A stretch of 64,000 nucleotides of DNA from Adiantum capillus-veneris (GCA_014529385.2 CM043942.1:32050469-32114468), one strand, 5' to 3'. Positions 9,977 to 22,213 are shown, counted from the first letter of the stretch. Translations and numbers: made by a program. The notes: generated from the letters alone by a model not told the origin.

Positions 9977-12425
9977 AGCAAGGGCATGTCTATCGTGCTT
10001 GTCCTCAAATAAATACACGCAACAACCCGCCTTGAGTTTCCATGCCGGAAACTCCAAAAGAGGATGCTCATAGCAAAAGGCTTTTGTTTTTCCTAAGCTA
10101 GGAGATATGTATATACATGTTTATGAGTCGGGTAGCATCCTATCCCTTGTAAATATGCATGCTTTTCACAAGTTAAGAAAAATCTATATTTTCATATACA
10201 TGATTTTTGTTAGAAAGTCTGTAAATGAAGTTAATGTTTCAACCAGTAACAATAAAAAAAGACGGGAATCAAGAGGAATTAGAATTGTCTACATTCCTAA
10301 ATGGATTCCAAAATGTTTTTATTGATGATACCCCCGTGAGCTATCTCCACAATGAGGGGACAATGACCATGCAATGGAGCTTTTATCACGAAGCTCACTG
10401 CCTAATAAGCCTCCTTATTGAGCTTTATAGGCTCCACAAGAGGATTTCAAAAGGCAATAGCATGAACTGGTAAGATTCGACAGAGATTAGGCTTTATTCT
10501 AACCAAAAGAAAAGTGAACTTTTCAAGAGATTCAATAATTAGGTCACATTATCTCTAAAGGTGGTATTTGTATGGATCCACAAAAGGTAGAGGTAATAAA
10601 AAGATGGCTTAATCCAAGGAGTCTACATGAGTTGTGAAGCTCTAAAGGTATGAGTGCATACTAGAGATGCTTCATAGGAAAAATTCATGCTTATATCAGG
10701 TCCAATGTAATGCCTGGATGCATGCCTTCGAGCAAAAAATTGCTTCAAGAAGGGAATACCATAGAATACAAGATTCAAAGACTCAAATCCAATGAGCGAA
10801 TGTTCGACATATACAAAAGGAACTACGAGCTAATTTACATGCCGTTGACACATGGAAGAACTTCTTGCGGACTCCATCCATGATACAAATCGAGCTCTTC
10901 GACAATCAAATGAGGTGGGCAAATTTTTTTTTTTTTGCAATTTAAATTTTATATTGCTCACATTGCTGGCAAGCACAATCATGTAGCCAATGAACTTTCC
11001 CGATGGGCAACTAACAATGAACTATGTTTTATGATAGTTAAATATACTTCTAACCCAAGCTTTAGGGATATGATAATAGCATTTACAAATGAAAGAAAAA
11101 GAACCACTCACGTTAGAGGATGGTTATCTTCCATACGTCAATAGTCTATATCTTCCTCACTTCCCATGCTCCTCCCATATGTGGGGAAAAGAGGAATTCG
11201 AATTTCCTCCGCTAGGAGGAAAAGCATACTTGTATTGGCTTACCAAGAAACAAGAACATACAAGGGTATGTTTCAAAATGTATACCAAAAGATGAAGTAT
11301 GATAGAAGGACCATGGCTTGCCAACATCTAATTGTGTCAGATAGAAATCCTACCATGACCACTAAGTTTTCATAGAGTCTCTATCAGAACTAGAGTAACC
11401 CTCTTATGTTGGCCTACTATTCCAACGGATTTCCAAAAGGAAAATCACAAAACTAACGATCCTTGATCTACTAAAAGCCCGTGATTCAAAGTAGATCAAT
11501 GCTCAAAATGGGAAAAGTACTTACCCTAACAACAGTATGTCTCTAATAACGTGAAGATACTTCTAAGGGGAAAGTACCTTTCGAGGCTAAAGACGGAAGA
11601 TCCAAAAGTCCCTTGTAGCTTAAGGTACCTTGGAAGATCTTCATTGCAAAGGAGTATAGCCGAGATCAAAACAAATCTTTTCAGAAGATTAAACAGGCTA
11701 TATCCATCTATTAGCTAGGCAAAAGAGGCTCCTGCCATTAGGCATAAAAGAGCCTTATCCTTTAAAGAAAATGAAATCTTTCTTTGGGTTTTACTAAACA
11801 ATTAAAGTTGCCCAACTATTGGCTCATATATATCATTTTTCATGAGAGCCTATTCGAGCCTTATTAAGGAGAGCCACCAATAGAGGCTATAAATGTAGAC
11901 CCATTAGAGATCGAGGATGAAGCAAATGAGCTCCAACCCAAGTTCATCCTTCGACAGGAACACAAGGTATTAAGAAATGGTAAGATTATTAATAGTATCT
12001 TATTTAAGTTAAGAATTATCCTTTCAAAGATGCTAAATGCATGCAAAGAACATAGCTTAAGGATAATATCAACCTTGTTAATGATTCTTACAATGCCACA
12101 AAAGAGTAAGAAAATCTAAAAGAAGTGCATTTTAAATGATCCATGTTTTTGTCTTATAAGACTCTCTTTTTATGTTTCATGCACAAATTTTAAGAAGTAT
12201 GCATACTTAGGATCATGTTTGTGGTGACTACGTCTCCCAAACACCAAGTAGAACTTGTCACTCTACTTTGTCTCTCAAGCACCAAGTGGATTAGTCATCC
12301 ACTCTGGAATGATGTCGTAGGGTAAAAATGGATCCTCTACCTGCTAAGACCAATGGACTAATGGGTGACACTTTACCCTCTCTACCTCATAGTCGAGGAT
12401 GACTATGCTTTCAAGAGAGAGGTAA
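9977..12425 (+). pseudogene. Left partial internal region of tandem Ty3 element (degenerate pol)
   Basis: Starts inside the zinc-knuckle region of gag and is collinear with 15612-18109 at a few percent divergence. Recognisable remnants, all in broken frames, are an RNase H tail near 10930-11000 (HIAGKHNHVANELSR), the integrase entry region near 11160-11290 and a chromodomain-like stretch just before 12050. Protease and most of RT are deleted, with the same deletion points as the second copy. The left edge abuts CACTA sequence without a visible LTR, so this is the partial unit at one end of a tandem chain. Confidence 0.8.
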
Positions 12426-13804
12426 TGTCATAAAATGTAATATCTACCTCTTCCTAAAAGACTTTCTCATATTGAACTGATCATTTAATATGGGAGAGAT
12501 AAATGAAAACAAGAGGTAGAATATAGTCATGTGCTTACAGATCTATCTCAACACGAGGCCAATGGTAAAGGGGTCCAAATGAGAGATAGTCTGTCAAAGA
12601 GAAAGGCTAGCAATGGAGCTAAAAAGATCTTAGGGTTAGCTTCATTAAGACCTCCAAAAGTTAGTGTTAAAAGTCCTTAGGTTTAGGACCATAGTCAAGC
12701 TAGGTCTGAGCTTGAAGTGGGAACCCGGCCCAAGCTCGAGGTGCCTTTCCTGCTTGAGGTGCTTGTCGTGCTTGAGGTTCTTGATTAAGGTGCTTGAGGT
12801 ACTTGACCTATTGCATGTTAAGGTGCTTGAGGTGCTTGACCCGCTGTATGATTAAGGTGCTTGAGGTGCTTTGACATGCTTGCCTGAGATGCTTGTGGGA
12901 ACACCCCTAGTCCAAGTGCTTAGTCATGCTTGATGACTAAGGTACTGGAGCACCAAAGGTCAAAAAGATCCCTACAAAGAGGGGGGCGAGCCCTTTTCTT
13001 AGGGGTTAGAGAGAGAACACACACACACACACTCTCAAGGAAATCCCAAGCTTAAAGAGGAAGCAGGGACACATGTCAAGCCTCTACCCATGTTACCTCC
13101 ATGAGGTGCTTGAACCCTATTCGCTAGGATTAAAAGGGGTCCAATGATAATTTACAACAATTATTTAATTGTTTTTGCATTTATCAAGTCCTCTCTCTCA
13201 AAGGGAAAAGGGGACACTTGTCCCAAGACTACACCTATTGCTAGAAATGGCCCAAGCTTGTGATTGGCTAGGCTTGGCATGAGGCAATGAGCTTCAATGA
13301 TGAGCTAGGAGAGGGGGTCGACCTAGCAAGGAGGGGGGTTGCTTGCAAGATATACACACTCTCACACACTCACATAGACTCTCATTGTGTGCTATGCAAG
13401 GTGCAAGAGCTCCATCTCCTTCTCCAAGCTCCTTGAGAAGTTGAGAGCCTACACCAACACTCTTGGCTATGGAACCAAGAGCTATGCTTCAATGCTTAAG
13501 CTTTCCATCTTCTTCATCTTCATTACTATGCTATTATGTATGCTAAGCAAGAAGAGTGATGATAAGTGAGGAATTATGTCTTTCTCCTATGGAATACTTC
13601 TTCTTCCTCTTCCCTACCCTCATTCCCTGCTAACTCTCTCCACCTTCGAAGGTGTTTGAGGTCTTGGGACTGAGGCTTGGGATAGCTAATGCTTTCTACA
13701 AAGTTGCTACTACCAACTAAGTTCACCCTCTTTGCTCTCAAAGTTGCTCACTTTAATTCTTTTAATTCCGCTATTCTCTAAATTCATAGGCCATTTCCAT
13801 TACA
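12426..13804 (+). repeat. Ty3 LTR 1 (1379 bp) of the tandem array
   Basis: Begins TGTCATAAAAT directly after a purine-rich tract (AAGAGAGAGG) and ends ATTACA one base before the primer-binding site. Its partner at 18110-19478 has the same ends and is collinear with small indels. It carries a minisatellite built on AGGTGCTTG (about 12735-12900). A short frame near 13387-13569 recurs in related LTRs, but I do not call it a gene. Confidence 0.9.
12735..12900. repeat. AGGTGCTTG minisatellite in the LTR
   Basis: The nonamer AGGTGCTTG and close variants recur about ten times. The same array is found, with copy-number differences, at about 18415-18570 and in shorter form at about 34862-34945 in related LTRs. 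It lies in the upstream half of the LTR, where promoter elements usually sit, but no function can be read from it. Confidence 0.8.
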
Positions 13805-13805
13805 T

Positions 13806-13817
13806 TGGTATCAGAGA
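13806..13817 (+). promoter_or_regulatory. Primer-binding site, initiator tRNA-Met type
   Basis: TGGTATCAGAGA begins two bases after the LTR end and matches the usual plant TGGTATCAGAGC site, complementary to the 3' end of initiator tRNA-Met, except for the last base. It primes minus-strand DNA synthesis in Ty3 elements. Confidence 0.85.
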
Positions 13818-14217
13818 ATTTGGTTTCTCTTTTCTTGCTTAAGAAGAGAGGTCCTTAAGTAGCCTATAAATGGTTGATGTTGTTAATTATATTAGGGTAT
13901 GTGGAACTGGGATCTATTATCGGTTTTGTTGAGCCCACTATGTGGGATATGGTGCACACCTCGGGAGCTTTGGAGTTAATAATGGAGTCTTTTTAGACTT
14001 GCCTACGGCGTTACCATTATTGAGCCATAAGAAGTCCGAAAGGAGCTAATCCTCGGCAACTCTGTTATGTTAGACCTATTTCTCTACTCTCTATATTAAC
14101 CACTTTGAGCCATGGGTGTAGATACTTAGGAGCCGATTTTCAAAGGCTAAGAGGAGTGGCAACTAAGGTTTTGAATTGCCAAATCATACACGAAGTACAT
14201 ACATAAATTTTGTTAAC

Positions 14218-15663
14218 ATGGATGACAATAATGAAGAGAGTAGAAGGAGCATTGATAACTTTGATTTTGCACATGAAGGTGCTAATGACGATGCTCCCAT
14301 GTTTATCAAGTGTCTTGTTTCTACGCTGCAACAAGCTATGGGAAACCCAGCCCTACAAGGTGAAGTTTTCCAACAACCTGATAGTTATGGGATTCTCCAA
14401 ACTCCCCCAAAAGAGAGAGCACCCGAGAAGTATCTTCAAGAGATTTCCAAGAGAGGGCTCTCTACGGTGAGAGAAGAGGAGAACCCAGATGAAGCACTTA
14501 AACGATTACTAGTGGGCTTACGTCCATCCAAGAAGAAAGGTGAAGTCTCTACTATAGAGTGTTCCCCAAGAGAAGGAGAAGGAAGTGAGTCTCCCAATAC
14601 TTCTGAAGATGAGGCTCCAAGAAGACGGCAGCCTCAACGATCTCCAACTCCCCCCAAGAGAGAAAGATTGCCAGACAGTCCTCCTCCTCGTTATCACAAA
14701 AAGGAAGAAAGGTACAAAAAGAAGGAAAAAGAGAGAAAGAGGTCACCCTCTTCTTCATCTTCATCACCTTCCTCATATTCCAATGAAGGTAGCGGCTCTT
14801 CTCTCAAAGATCCCAAAAGGAAAAGCCATCGCAAGTCCTATCCGCCGATATGGAGAAGGTCCAAGAAGCTGAACAAGTTCAAGGAGGGAGGAAAGGACAC
14901 CACTTTTCTTACCTATGATGGCACCTTTGGTGCTACGGACAAGATCTTGGCCTTTATCCAACAATTTGATGTGGCCTTTGGTGATGAGGACTTCATAGAG
15001 TCCTCTAAACTGCGTCAGGTATCTATGCATTTTCAGAGCTCCGCTCGTCAATGGTGGGCTAGCCTACGAGCCCAAAGGAAAGCTCCAAGGACATGGAAGG
15101 CTTTAAGAGCCTCCATCATGAAACAATTTCTGGCAAGCAACACTAAAGACAATGTCCTCACAGAATGGCAAAGCTCGAAACTCTCTCCCTATGAGTCTAT
15201 CCATAAGTATGTAGATAAGTTTTGGGATTTTCTTCTCAAAGCCAGTGTCTACAAAAAGATAGGCTTTGAGGAGAAAAAGCAACAATTTTGTGCGGGTCTT
15301 TTTGACGAGATGGCCGAGTATATTAACTCACAAAGGCCTAATGCCATATCGGCGGTCATACACCATACTATGGTCACCTCTCAAATAAATTTCCAACAAG
15401 GGGTTAAGAGAAACTCTAAGCCCATGGAAGTGAAGGATCAAAATGAGCCTAGAGGAAGGAATAATGCTCAAACTTCCTCCAAAGGCAACTCTAGCAACAC
15501 CGATAACAAAGCTAAGGAGAAAGGAGTCTACAAAGGTAAGAATAGACTCTCTCCAATAGAGCTAGAGTGTTATCGTAAGGATAACAAATGCTACAAGTGT
15601 GGACAGCAAGGGAATGTCTATTGTGCTTGTCCCCAAATAAGTGCATGCAACAACCCGCCTTGA
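14218..15663 (+). CDS. gag: Ty3 chromovirus Gag, intact frame (481 aa), altered zinc knuckle
   Basis: I start at the ATG at 14218, because the open frame to its left begins only at a TTG. The protein has an acidic start, a Ser/Arg/Pro-rich low-complexity segment (about residues 125-225), then a retrotransposon Gag capsid domain (about 250-410) with RQWWASL and the HKYVDKFWDF helix. Near the C terminus is a CCHC-type knuckle, CYKCGQQGNVYCAC. The knuckle has Asn where the family has His, so zinc binding is doubtful. The frame is fully open over 1.4 kb, unlike the heavily deleted pol downstream and the broken gag copies at 19892, 37906 and 56803. It sits between LTR 1 and LTR 2 and would be made from the LTR 1 promoter. 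Confidence 0.88.
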   Translation: MDDNNEESRRSIDNFDFAHEGANDDAPMFIKCLVSTLQQAMGNPALQGEVFQQPDSYGILQTPPKERAPEKYLQEISKRGLSTVREEENPDEALKRLLVGLRPSKKKGEVSTIECSPREGEGSESPNTSEDEAPRRRQPQRSPTPPKRERLPDSPPPRYHKKEERYKKKEKERKRSPSSSSSSPSSYSNEGSGSSLKDPKRKSHRKSYPPIWRRSKKLNKFKEGGKDTTFLTYDGTFGATDKILAFIQQFDVAFGDEDFIESSKLRQVSMHFQSSARQWWASLRAQRKAPRTWKALRASIMKQFLASNTKDNVLTEWQSSKLSPYESIHKYVDKFWDFLLKASVYKKIGFEEKKQQFCAGLFDEMAEYINSQRPNAISAVIHHTMVTSQINFQQGVKRNSKPMEVKDQNEPRGRNNAQTSSKGNSSNTDNKAKEKGVYKGKNRLSPIELECYRKDNKCYKCGQQGNVYCACPQISACNNPP

Positions 15664-18109
15664 GTTTCTATGCCGGAAACTCCAAAAGAGGATGCTCATA
15701 GCAAAAGGCTTTTGTTTTTCGTAAGCTAGGAGATATGTACATACATGTTTATGAGTCGGGTAGCATCCTATCCCTTGTAAATATGCATGCTTTTCACAAG
15801 TTAAGGAAAATCTATATTTTCATATACATGATTTTTGTTAGAAAGTCTGTAAATGAATTTAATGTTTCAACCAGTAACAATAAAAAAAGACGGGAATCAA
15901 GAGGAATTAGAATTGTCTACATTCCTAAATGAATTCCAAAATGTTTTTATTGATGATACCCCTGTTAGTTATCTCCACAATGAGGGGACAATGACCATGC
16001 AATAGAGCTTTACCACGAAGCTCACTGCCTAATAAGCCTCCTTATTGAGCTTTATAGGCTCCACAAGAGGAGTTCAAAAGTCAATAGCATGAACTGGTAA
16101 TTTTTGAGAGAGATTAGGCTTTCTTCTAACCAAAAGAAAAGTGAATTTTTCAAGAGATTCAATAATTAGGTCACATTATCTCTAAAGGTGGTATTTGTAT
16201 GGATCCACAAAAGGTAGAGGTAATAAAAAGATGGCCTAATCCAAGGAGTCTACATGAGTTGTGAAGCTCTAAAGGTATGAGTGCATACTAGAGATGCTTC
16301 ATAGGAAAAATTCATGCTTATATCAGGTCCAATGTAATGCCTGGATGCATGCCTTCGAGCAAAAAATTGCTTCAAGAAGGGAATACCATAGAATACAAGA
16401 TTCAAAGACTCAAATCCAATGAGCGAATGTTCGACATATACAAAAGAAACTACGAGCTAATTTACATGCCGTTGACACATGGAAGAACTTCTTGCGGACT
16501 CCATCCATGATACAAACCAAGCTCTCCGACAATCAAATGAGGTGGGATTTTTTTTTTTGTTTTTTTACAATTTAAATTTTATATTGCTGACATTGCTGGC
16601 AAGCACAATCATGTAGCCAATGCACTTTCCCGATGGGCAACTTACAATGAACTATGTTTTATGATAGTTAAATATACTTCTAACCCAAGCTTTAGGGATA
16701 TGATAATAGCATTTACAAATGGAAGAAAAAGAACCACTCACGTTAGAGGATGGTTATCTTCCATACCTCAATAGTCTATATCTTCCTCACTTCCCATGCT
16801 CCTCCCATATGTGGGGCACAGAGGAATTCAAATTTACTCTGCTAGGAGTAAAAGCATACTTGTATTGGCTTACCAAGAAACAAGAACATACAAGGGTATG
16901 TTTCAAAATGTATGGTATACCAAAAGATTAAGTATGATAGAAGGACCATGGCTTGCCAACATCTAATTGTGTCAGATAGAAATCCTACCATGACCACTAA
17001 TTTTTCATAGAGTCTCTATCAGAACTAGAGTAACCCTCTTATGTTGGCCTACTATTCCAACGGATTGCCAAAAGGAAAATCACAAAATTAATGATCCTTG
17101 ATCTACTAAAAGCCCGTGATTCAAAGTAGATCAATGCTCAAAATGGGAAAAGTACTTACCCTAACAACAATATGTCTCTAATAACGTGAAGATACTTCTA
17201 AGGGGAAAGTACCTTTCAAGGCTAAAGACGGAAGATCCAAAAGTCCCTTGTAGCTTAAGGTACCTGGGAAGATCTTCATTGCAAAGGAGTATAGCCGAGA
17301 TCAAAACGAATCTTTTTAGAAGATTAAACAGACTATATCCATCTATTAGCTAGGCAAAAGAGGATCCTGCCATTGGGCATAAAAGAGCCTTATCCTTTAA
17401 AGAAAATGAAATCTTTCTTTGGGTCTTACTAAACAATTAAAGCTGCCCAACTATTGGCTCATATATATCATTTTTCATGAGAGCCTATTCGAGCCTTATT
17501 AAGGAGAGCCACCAATAGAGTCTATAAATGTAGACCCATTAGAGATCGAGGATGAAGCAAATGAGCTCCAACCCGAGTTCATCCTTCGACAGGAACACAA
17601 GGTATTAAGAAATGGTAAGATTATTGACAGTATCTTATTTAAGTTAAGAATTATCCTTTCAAAGATGCTAAATGCATGCAAAGAACATAGCTTAAGGATA
17701 ATATGAACCTTGTTAATCATGCTTTCAATGACACAAAAGAGTAAGCAAATGTAGAAGAAATGCATTTTAAATTATCCATGTTTTTGTCTTATAAGACTCT
17801 CTTTTTATGTTTCGTGCACAAATTTTAAGAAGTATGCATACTTAGGATCATGTTTGTGGTGACTACGTCTCCCAAACACCAAGTAGAACTTGTCACTCTA
17901 CTTTGGAAGTATGATATGGACTAAAAAGAGTAGACATGCTTGCGGCAGACAGTGTCTCTCAAGCACCAAGTGGATTAGTTATCCACTCTGGAATGATGTC
18001 GTAGGGTAAAAATGGATCCTCTACCTGCTAAGACCAATGGACTAATGGGTGACACTTTACCCTCTCTACCTCATAGTCAAGGACGAATATGATTTCAAGA
18101 GAGAGGTAA
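15664..18109 (+). pseudogene. Degenerate, internally deleted pol of the tandem Ty3 element
   Basis: Directly after gag the sequence jumps from the knuckle to what in the fuller element is the end of protease and start of RT. Protease, the RT core and much of integrase are missing. Remnants include an RNase H tail near 16560-16650, an integrase entry segment near 16790-16930 and a chromodomain-like stretch near 17540-17670. All frames carry stops. A purine-rich tract (AAGAGAGAGG) precedes LTR 2. The same deletions occur in the left partial copy (9977-12425), so they predate the tandem duplication. Confidence 0.8.
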
Positions 18110-19478
18110 TGTCATAAAATCTAATATCTACCTCTTCCTAAAGACATTCTCATATTGAACTAATGATTTAATATGGGGGAGATAAATGGAAACAAGAGGT
18201 AGAATATAGTCATGTGCTTACAGATCTATCTCAACACGAGGCCAATGGTAAAGGGGTCCAAATGAGAGATAGCCTGTCAAACAGCAAGGCTACCAATGGA
18301 GATTAAAAGATCTTAGGGTTAGCTTCATTAAGACCTCCAAAAGTTAGTGTTAAAAGTCCTTAGAACTAGGACCATAGTCAAGCTAGGTCTGAGCTTGAGG
18401 TGGGAACCCGGCACAAGCTCGACGTGCTTGTCCTGCTTGAGGTGCTTGTCGTGCTAGATTAAGGTGCTTGAGGTACTTGACCTATTGCATGTTAAGGTGC
18501 TTGAGGTGCTTGACCTGCTGCATGATTAAGGTGCTTGAGGTGCTTTCACATGCTTGCCTGAGATGCTTGTGGGAACACCCCTAGTCCAAGTGCTTAGTCA
18601 TGCTTGATGACTAAGGTGCTTGAGCACCAAAGGTCAAAAAGATCCCTACAAAGAGGGGGGCGAGCCCTTTTCTTAGGGGTTAGAGAGAGAACACACACAC
18701 ACACACTCTCAAGGAAATCCCAAGCTTAAAGAGGCAGCAGGGACACATGTCAAGCCCCTACCCATGTTACCTCCATGAGGTGCTTGAACCCTATTGGCTA
18801 GGATAAAAAGGGGTCCAATGATAATTTACAACAATTATTTAATTGTTTTTGCATTTATCAAGTCCTCTCTCTCAAAGGGAAAAAGGGGACACTTGTCCCA
18901 AGGCTACACCTATTGCTAGAAATGGCCCAAGCTTGTGATTGGCTAGGCTTGGCATGAGGCAATGAGCTTCAATGATGAGCTAGGAGAGGGGGTCGACCTA
19001 GCAAGGAGGGGGGTTGCTTGCAAGATATACACACTCTCACACACTCACACAGACTCTCATTGTGTGCTATGCAAGGTGCAAGAGCTCCATCTCCTTCTCC
19101 AAGCTCCTTGAGAAGTTGAGAGCCTACACCAACACTCTTGGCTACGGAACCAAGAGCTATGCTTCAATGCTTAAGCTTTCCATCTTCTTCATCTTCATTA
19201 CTATGCTATTATGTATGCTAAGCAAGAAGAGTGATGATAAGTGAGGAATTATGTCTTTCTCCTATGGAGACTTCTTCTTCCTCTTCCCTACCCTCATTCC
19301 CTGCTAGCTCTCTCCACCTTCGAAGGTGTTATAGGTCTTGGGACTGAGGCTTGGGATAGCTAATGCTTTCTACAAAGTTGCTACTACCAACTAAGTTCAT
19401 CCTCTTTGCTCTCAAATTTTCTCACTTTAATTCTCTTAATTCTGCTATTCTCTAAATTCATAGGCCATTTCCATTACA
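18110..19478 (+). repeat. Ty3 LTR 2 (1369 bp) of the tandem array
   Basis: Same ends as LTR 1 (TGTCATAAAAT...ATTACA), with small indels, including a shorter AGGTGCTTG minisatellite. Instead of host DNA it is followed by a second primer-binding site and a second gag start, which shows a chained structure. Confidence 0.9.
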
Positions 19479-19479
19479 T

Positions 19480-19491
19480 TGGTATCAGAGC
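19480..19491 (+). promoter_or_regulatory. Second primer-binding site, initiator tRNA-Met type
   Basis: TGGTATCAGAGC, a full match to the plant initiator-Met type, follows LTR 2 by one base. Its presence downstream of the apparent 3' LTR shows that LTR 2 is shared between two internal regions. Confidence 0.88.
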
Positions 19492-19891
19492 ATTTGGTTT
19501 TTCTTTTCTTGCTTAAGAAGAGAGGTCCTTAATTAGCCTATAAATGGTTGATGTTGTTAATTATATTAGGGTAAGTGGAACTGGGATCTATTATCGGTTT
19601 TGTTGAGCCCACTATGCGGGATATGGTGCACACCTCGGGAGCTTTGGACTTAATAATGGTGTCTTTTTAGACTTGCCTACGGCTTTACCATTATTGAGCC
19701 ATAAGAAGTCCGAAAGGAGCTAACCCTCGGCAACTCTGCTATGTTAGACCTACTCCTCTACTCTCTATATTAACCACTTTGAGCCATGGGTGTAGATACT
19801 TAAGAGCCGATTTTCAAAGGCTAAGAGGAGTGGCAACTAAGGTTTTGAATTGCCAAATCATACACTAAGTACATACATAAATTTTGTTAAC

Positions 19892-20318
19892 ATGGATGAC
19901 AATAATCAAGAGAGTAGAATGAGCATTGATAACTTTGATTTTGCACATGAAGGTGCTAATGATGATGCTCCCATGTTTATCAAGTGTCTTGTTTCTAAGC
20001 TGCAACAAGCTATGGGAAACCCAGCCCTACAAGGTGAAGTTTTCCAACAACTTCATAGTTATGGGATTCTCCAAACTCCCCCAAAAGAGAGAGCACGTAA
20101 GAAGTCTCTTCAAGAGATTTCTAAGAGAGGGCTCTCTACGGTGAGAGAAGAGGAGAACCCATATGAAGCGCTTAAACGATTACTAGCGGGCTAACCTCCA
20201 TCCAAGAAGAAAGGTGAAGTCTCTACTATAGAGCCTTCTACAAGAGAAGGAGAAAGAAGTGAGTCTCCCAATACTTCTGAAGATGTGGCTCTAAGAAGAC
20301 GGCAATCTCAACGATCAA
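19892..20318 (+). pseudogene. Truncated second gag copy, cut by the 20.3 kb unit
   Basis: From the ATG at 19892 it follows the intact gag at 14218 closely for about 100 codons. A TAA at 20192-20194 then replaces a Leu-Arg pair. Homology continues without an open frame to CAACGATC at about 20318, where it stops abruptly and the CCACTT/AAGTGG-rich unit begins. The rest of this gag does not reappear in the window. Confidence 0.85.
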
Positions 20319-20329
20319 AAGGTGATGTA

Positions 20330-20460
20330 GCACCAACAAATAGTGGTGTAGAAGGACTTTTTAGTGTTACCTAACTAGTTTTAAGTGGTGGAGAATCATT
20401 TAGTGGTACACCACCACTTAAAAATGTTGCAGTACCACTGAGAATGGTGTAGGAATTTCT
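20330..20460. repeat. AGTGGT-rich upstream region of the first gene
   Basis: Several copies of AGTGGT/ACCACT, including CACCACTTAAAAATG and TTTTAAGTGGTG, occur in the 130 bases before the first recognisable exon. This is the same motif class as in the intron and spacer arrays. A promoter or transposase-binding role is only a guess. Confidence 0.6.
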
Positions 20461-20464
20461 ACAG

Positions 20465-22213
20465 AAGTGGGCCTTTGGCTCGATGGGAACATTTGGAATG
20501 TCAAATGTTTCCTCGACTACATTTTCTGCGTCAACGGCTGATGTAGCAGCTATTTCTAACATGAAGGCTAATGCTGCTGAAAAGTTAAAAGAGAAGCAAC
20601 AATGTCTCGAAGCAATAAAAATTGCTTTAGATCAATCAAAGACAAAGAGAGATGAGCAGGTTGGTTTGATGTGAGGCGCCGGCAAGATCATAGAGAGACT
20701 GAACAAGGATATGGAGGAACTCAAGTTGCATAAGGCTGGGCTTGTACCAAACAAGGAAGCAATGGCAAAGCTTGAGACCTTGATTCAAATCAGAAACGAG
20801 GCTCTCAAAGACATGGGACTTGATATTGAAGTGCACAATCTCGATAACCTAGGTGAAGAGGCAGCACACTTATAGGTATGTAAGCTTGATTGATTCACCT
20901 ACTAGTAGTTGATATTACTTAAAAGTGGTTAAACTCTAATTAGAAAAAAATGGTTAGAGACCATTTTATATGGTAAAAGACCACTTAAATGTGTTTATAT
21001 AACACTCTTAAGTGGTACCACATAAAGTGATGAAGACTCTTGAAAGTAATGCACAAACACTTATACTGTTTTATAAAGTACTCAGTGCTTTTTTTTTACA
21101 GGGTCAGCATGACACTTTGTTATGGGAAGTAGAAGTGGCGATAGGGCATCTTCAATTTGTGGAAACGATTATTAATTTGTTCAGTCAAGAATGCCTATCC
21201 TTCCTATCAGGCCGCCTGTTCATTTGGGATCGGACAATAGCTGTGCGCAGTTAGGTGATTGTGTTGCTGGTGGGATGTCTATCATGCAGACTGTTGTTAC
21301 CGGTGTCTACATGCTCCGGTGTCAACATCCGTATCACCCACTTTGTTTTGTAACCGCCTGTAAGTTTGCCGGCCAGTGTCTATTTCATGGATGTGAGGAA
21401 CCTTTAAAAGATGCTTTGACGCTGCTGGCACCTAGAGAGGCAAACATGGATGAGCATGTTGGTACAGGTAATCGATGTTTTTATACCTTATGATATGAAG
21501 ATGATTGTAGATTCATTTCTTGACCATTTTGTTTCTTTTCTCCATGTAATTGCAGAGAAAGATCCAATGGAAGGCATCTTTGGATCTCCTGTTGATGGAA
21601 TTGGTAATATTCTGTGGAACATTCTTCTCTTTGAATGTTCACATAACTTAATATTGAGTATTATTACATTGTCTTTTATGTAGCACACTCCCAAGCTGGG
21701 TCACCACGCAAGTCCAATATTGATAGCATGTGTGGTGGGTACGGGGATAAGAATGCATCCCAGAAACAAGCAGGTGAAGACACTCCGGACCAACAAAAGG
21801 CAGAAAAAAGGGCTGAAAAAAGAGCAGATGTAGTGGGAGCTCAATGTGACACATCCAAGGAGTCAGTCAAGGTGCCTCTGAAGACAGAACCTGCAATGAA
21901 CAAGGACGTAGAGGATGCTGAAAAATCATATGAGAAGCCAATTGAAAAGGATACAACAGTGAACTTGTCTGATGAGGACGCGGATCTTTATATTTCAGAT
22001 GTTTGTGCAGAGATTTTGGGGCGTAGGAAAAAGAGGAGTAACATTGAAGAGCGCGCCACACCAAAGAAAAAAGCTAAGGTTGCATCCGAGCGTCCAGAGC
22101 CTACTCCAGGAGGTAAAAAATCCAAGGAGCCTTCATCTGCTCAGAAAAAGACTAACCTCCAAGCACCCAACCTTAAACCTCCCAAACCAAAGTCCCGCAA
22201 GAAACTTCTGTAG
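20465..22213 (+). pseudogene. Spliced gene 1: coiled-coil, Cys/His cluster, basic tail; nearly intact
   Basis: Four exons fit together with GT-AG borders and consistent phase: 20465-20875, 21102-21467, 21556-21603 and 21684-22213. The ATG at 20483 is in frame, and an acceptor just before 20465 suggests an earlier exon is missing or unrecognised. The product has a Lys/Glu-rich probable coiled coil, then a Cys/His cluster (about 21320-21400, RCQHPYHPLCF followed by further Cys, His and Cys) that may bind zinc. It ends in a long acidic then Lys-rich tail with nuclear-signal-like KKKAK. Damage is limited to TGA at 20672, TAG at 20873 and one frame change in exon 2 between about 21180 and 21250. 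I do not recognise the family. A nuclear, nucleic-acid- or protein-binding role is a guess from composition. Confidence 0.6.

Noticed and set aside
13387-13569. 60-codon frame in the LTR that recurs at 19014, 35382 and 55716
   Set aside because: It recurs because the LTRs are homologous. The frames differ in length and start, and no codon-level conservation is evident, so I treat it as LTR sequence.
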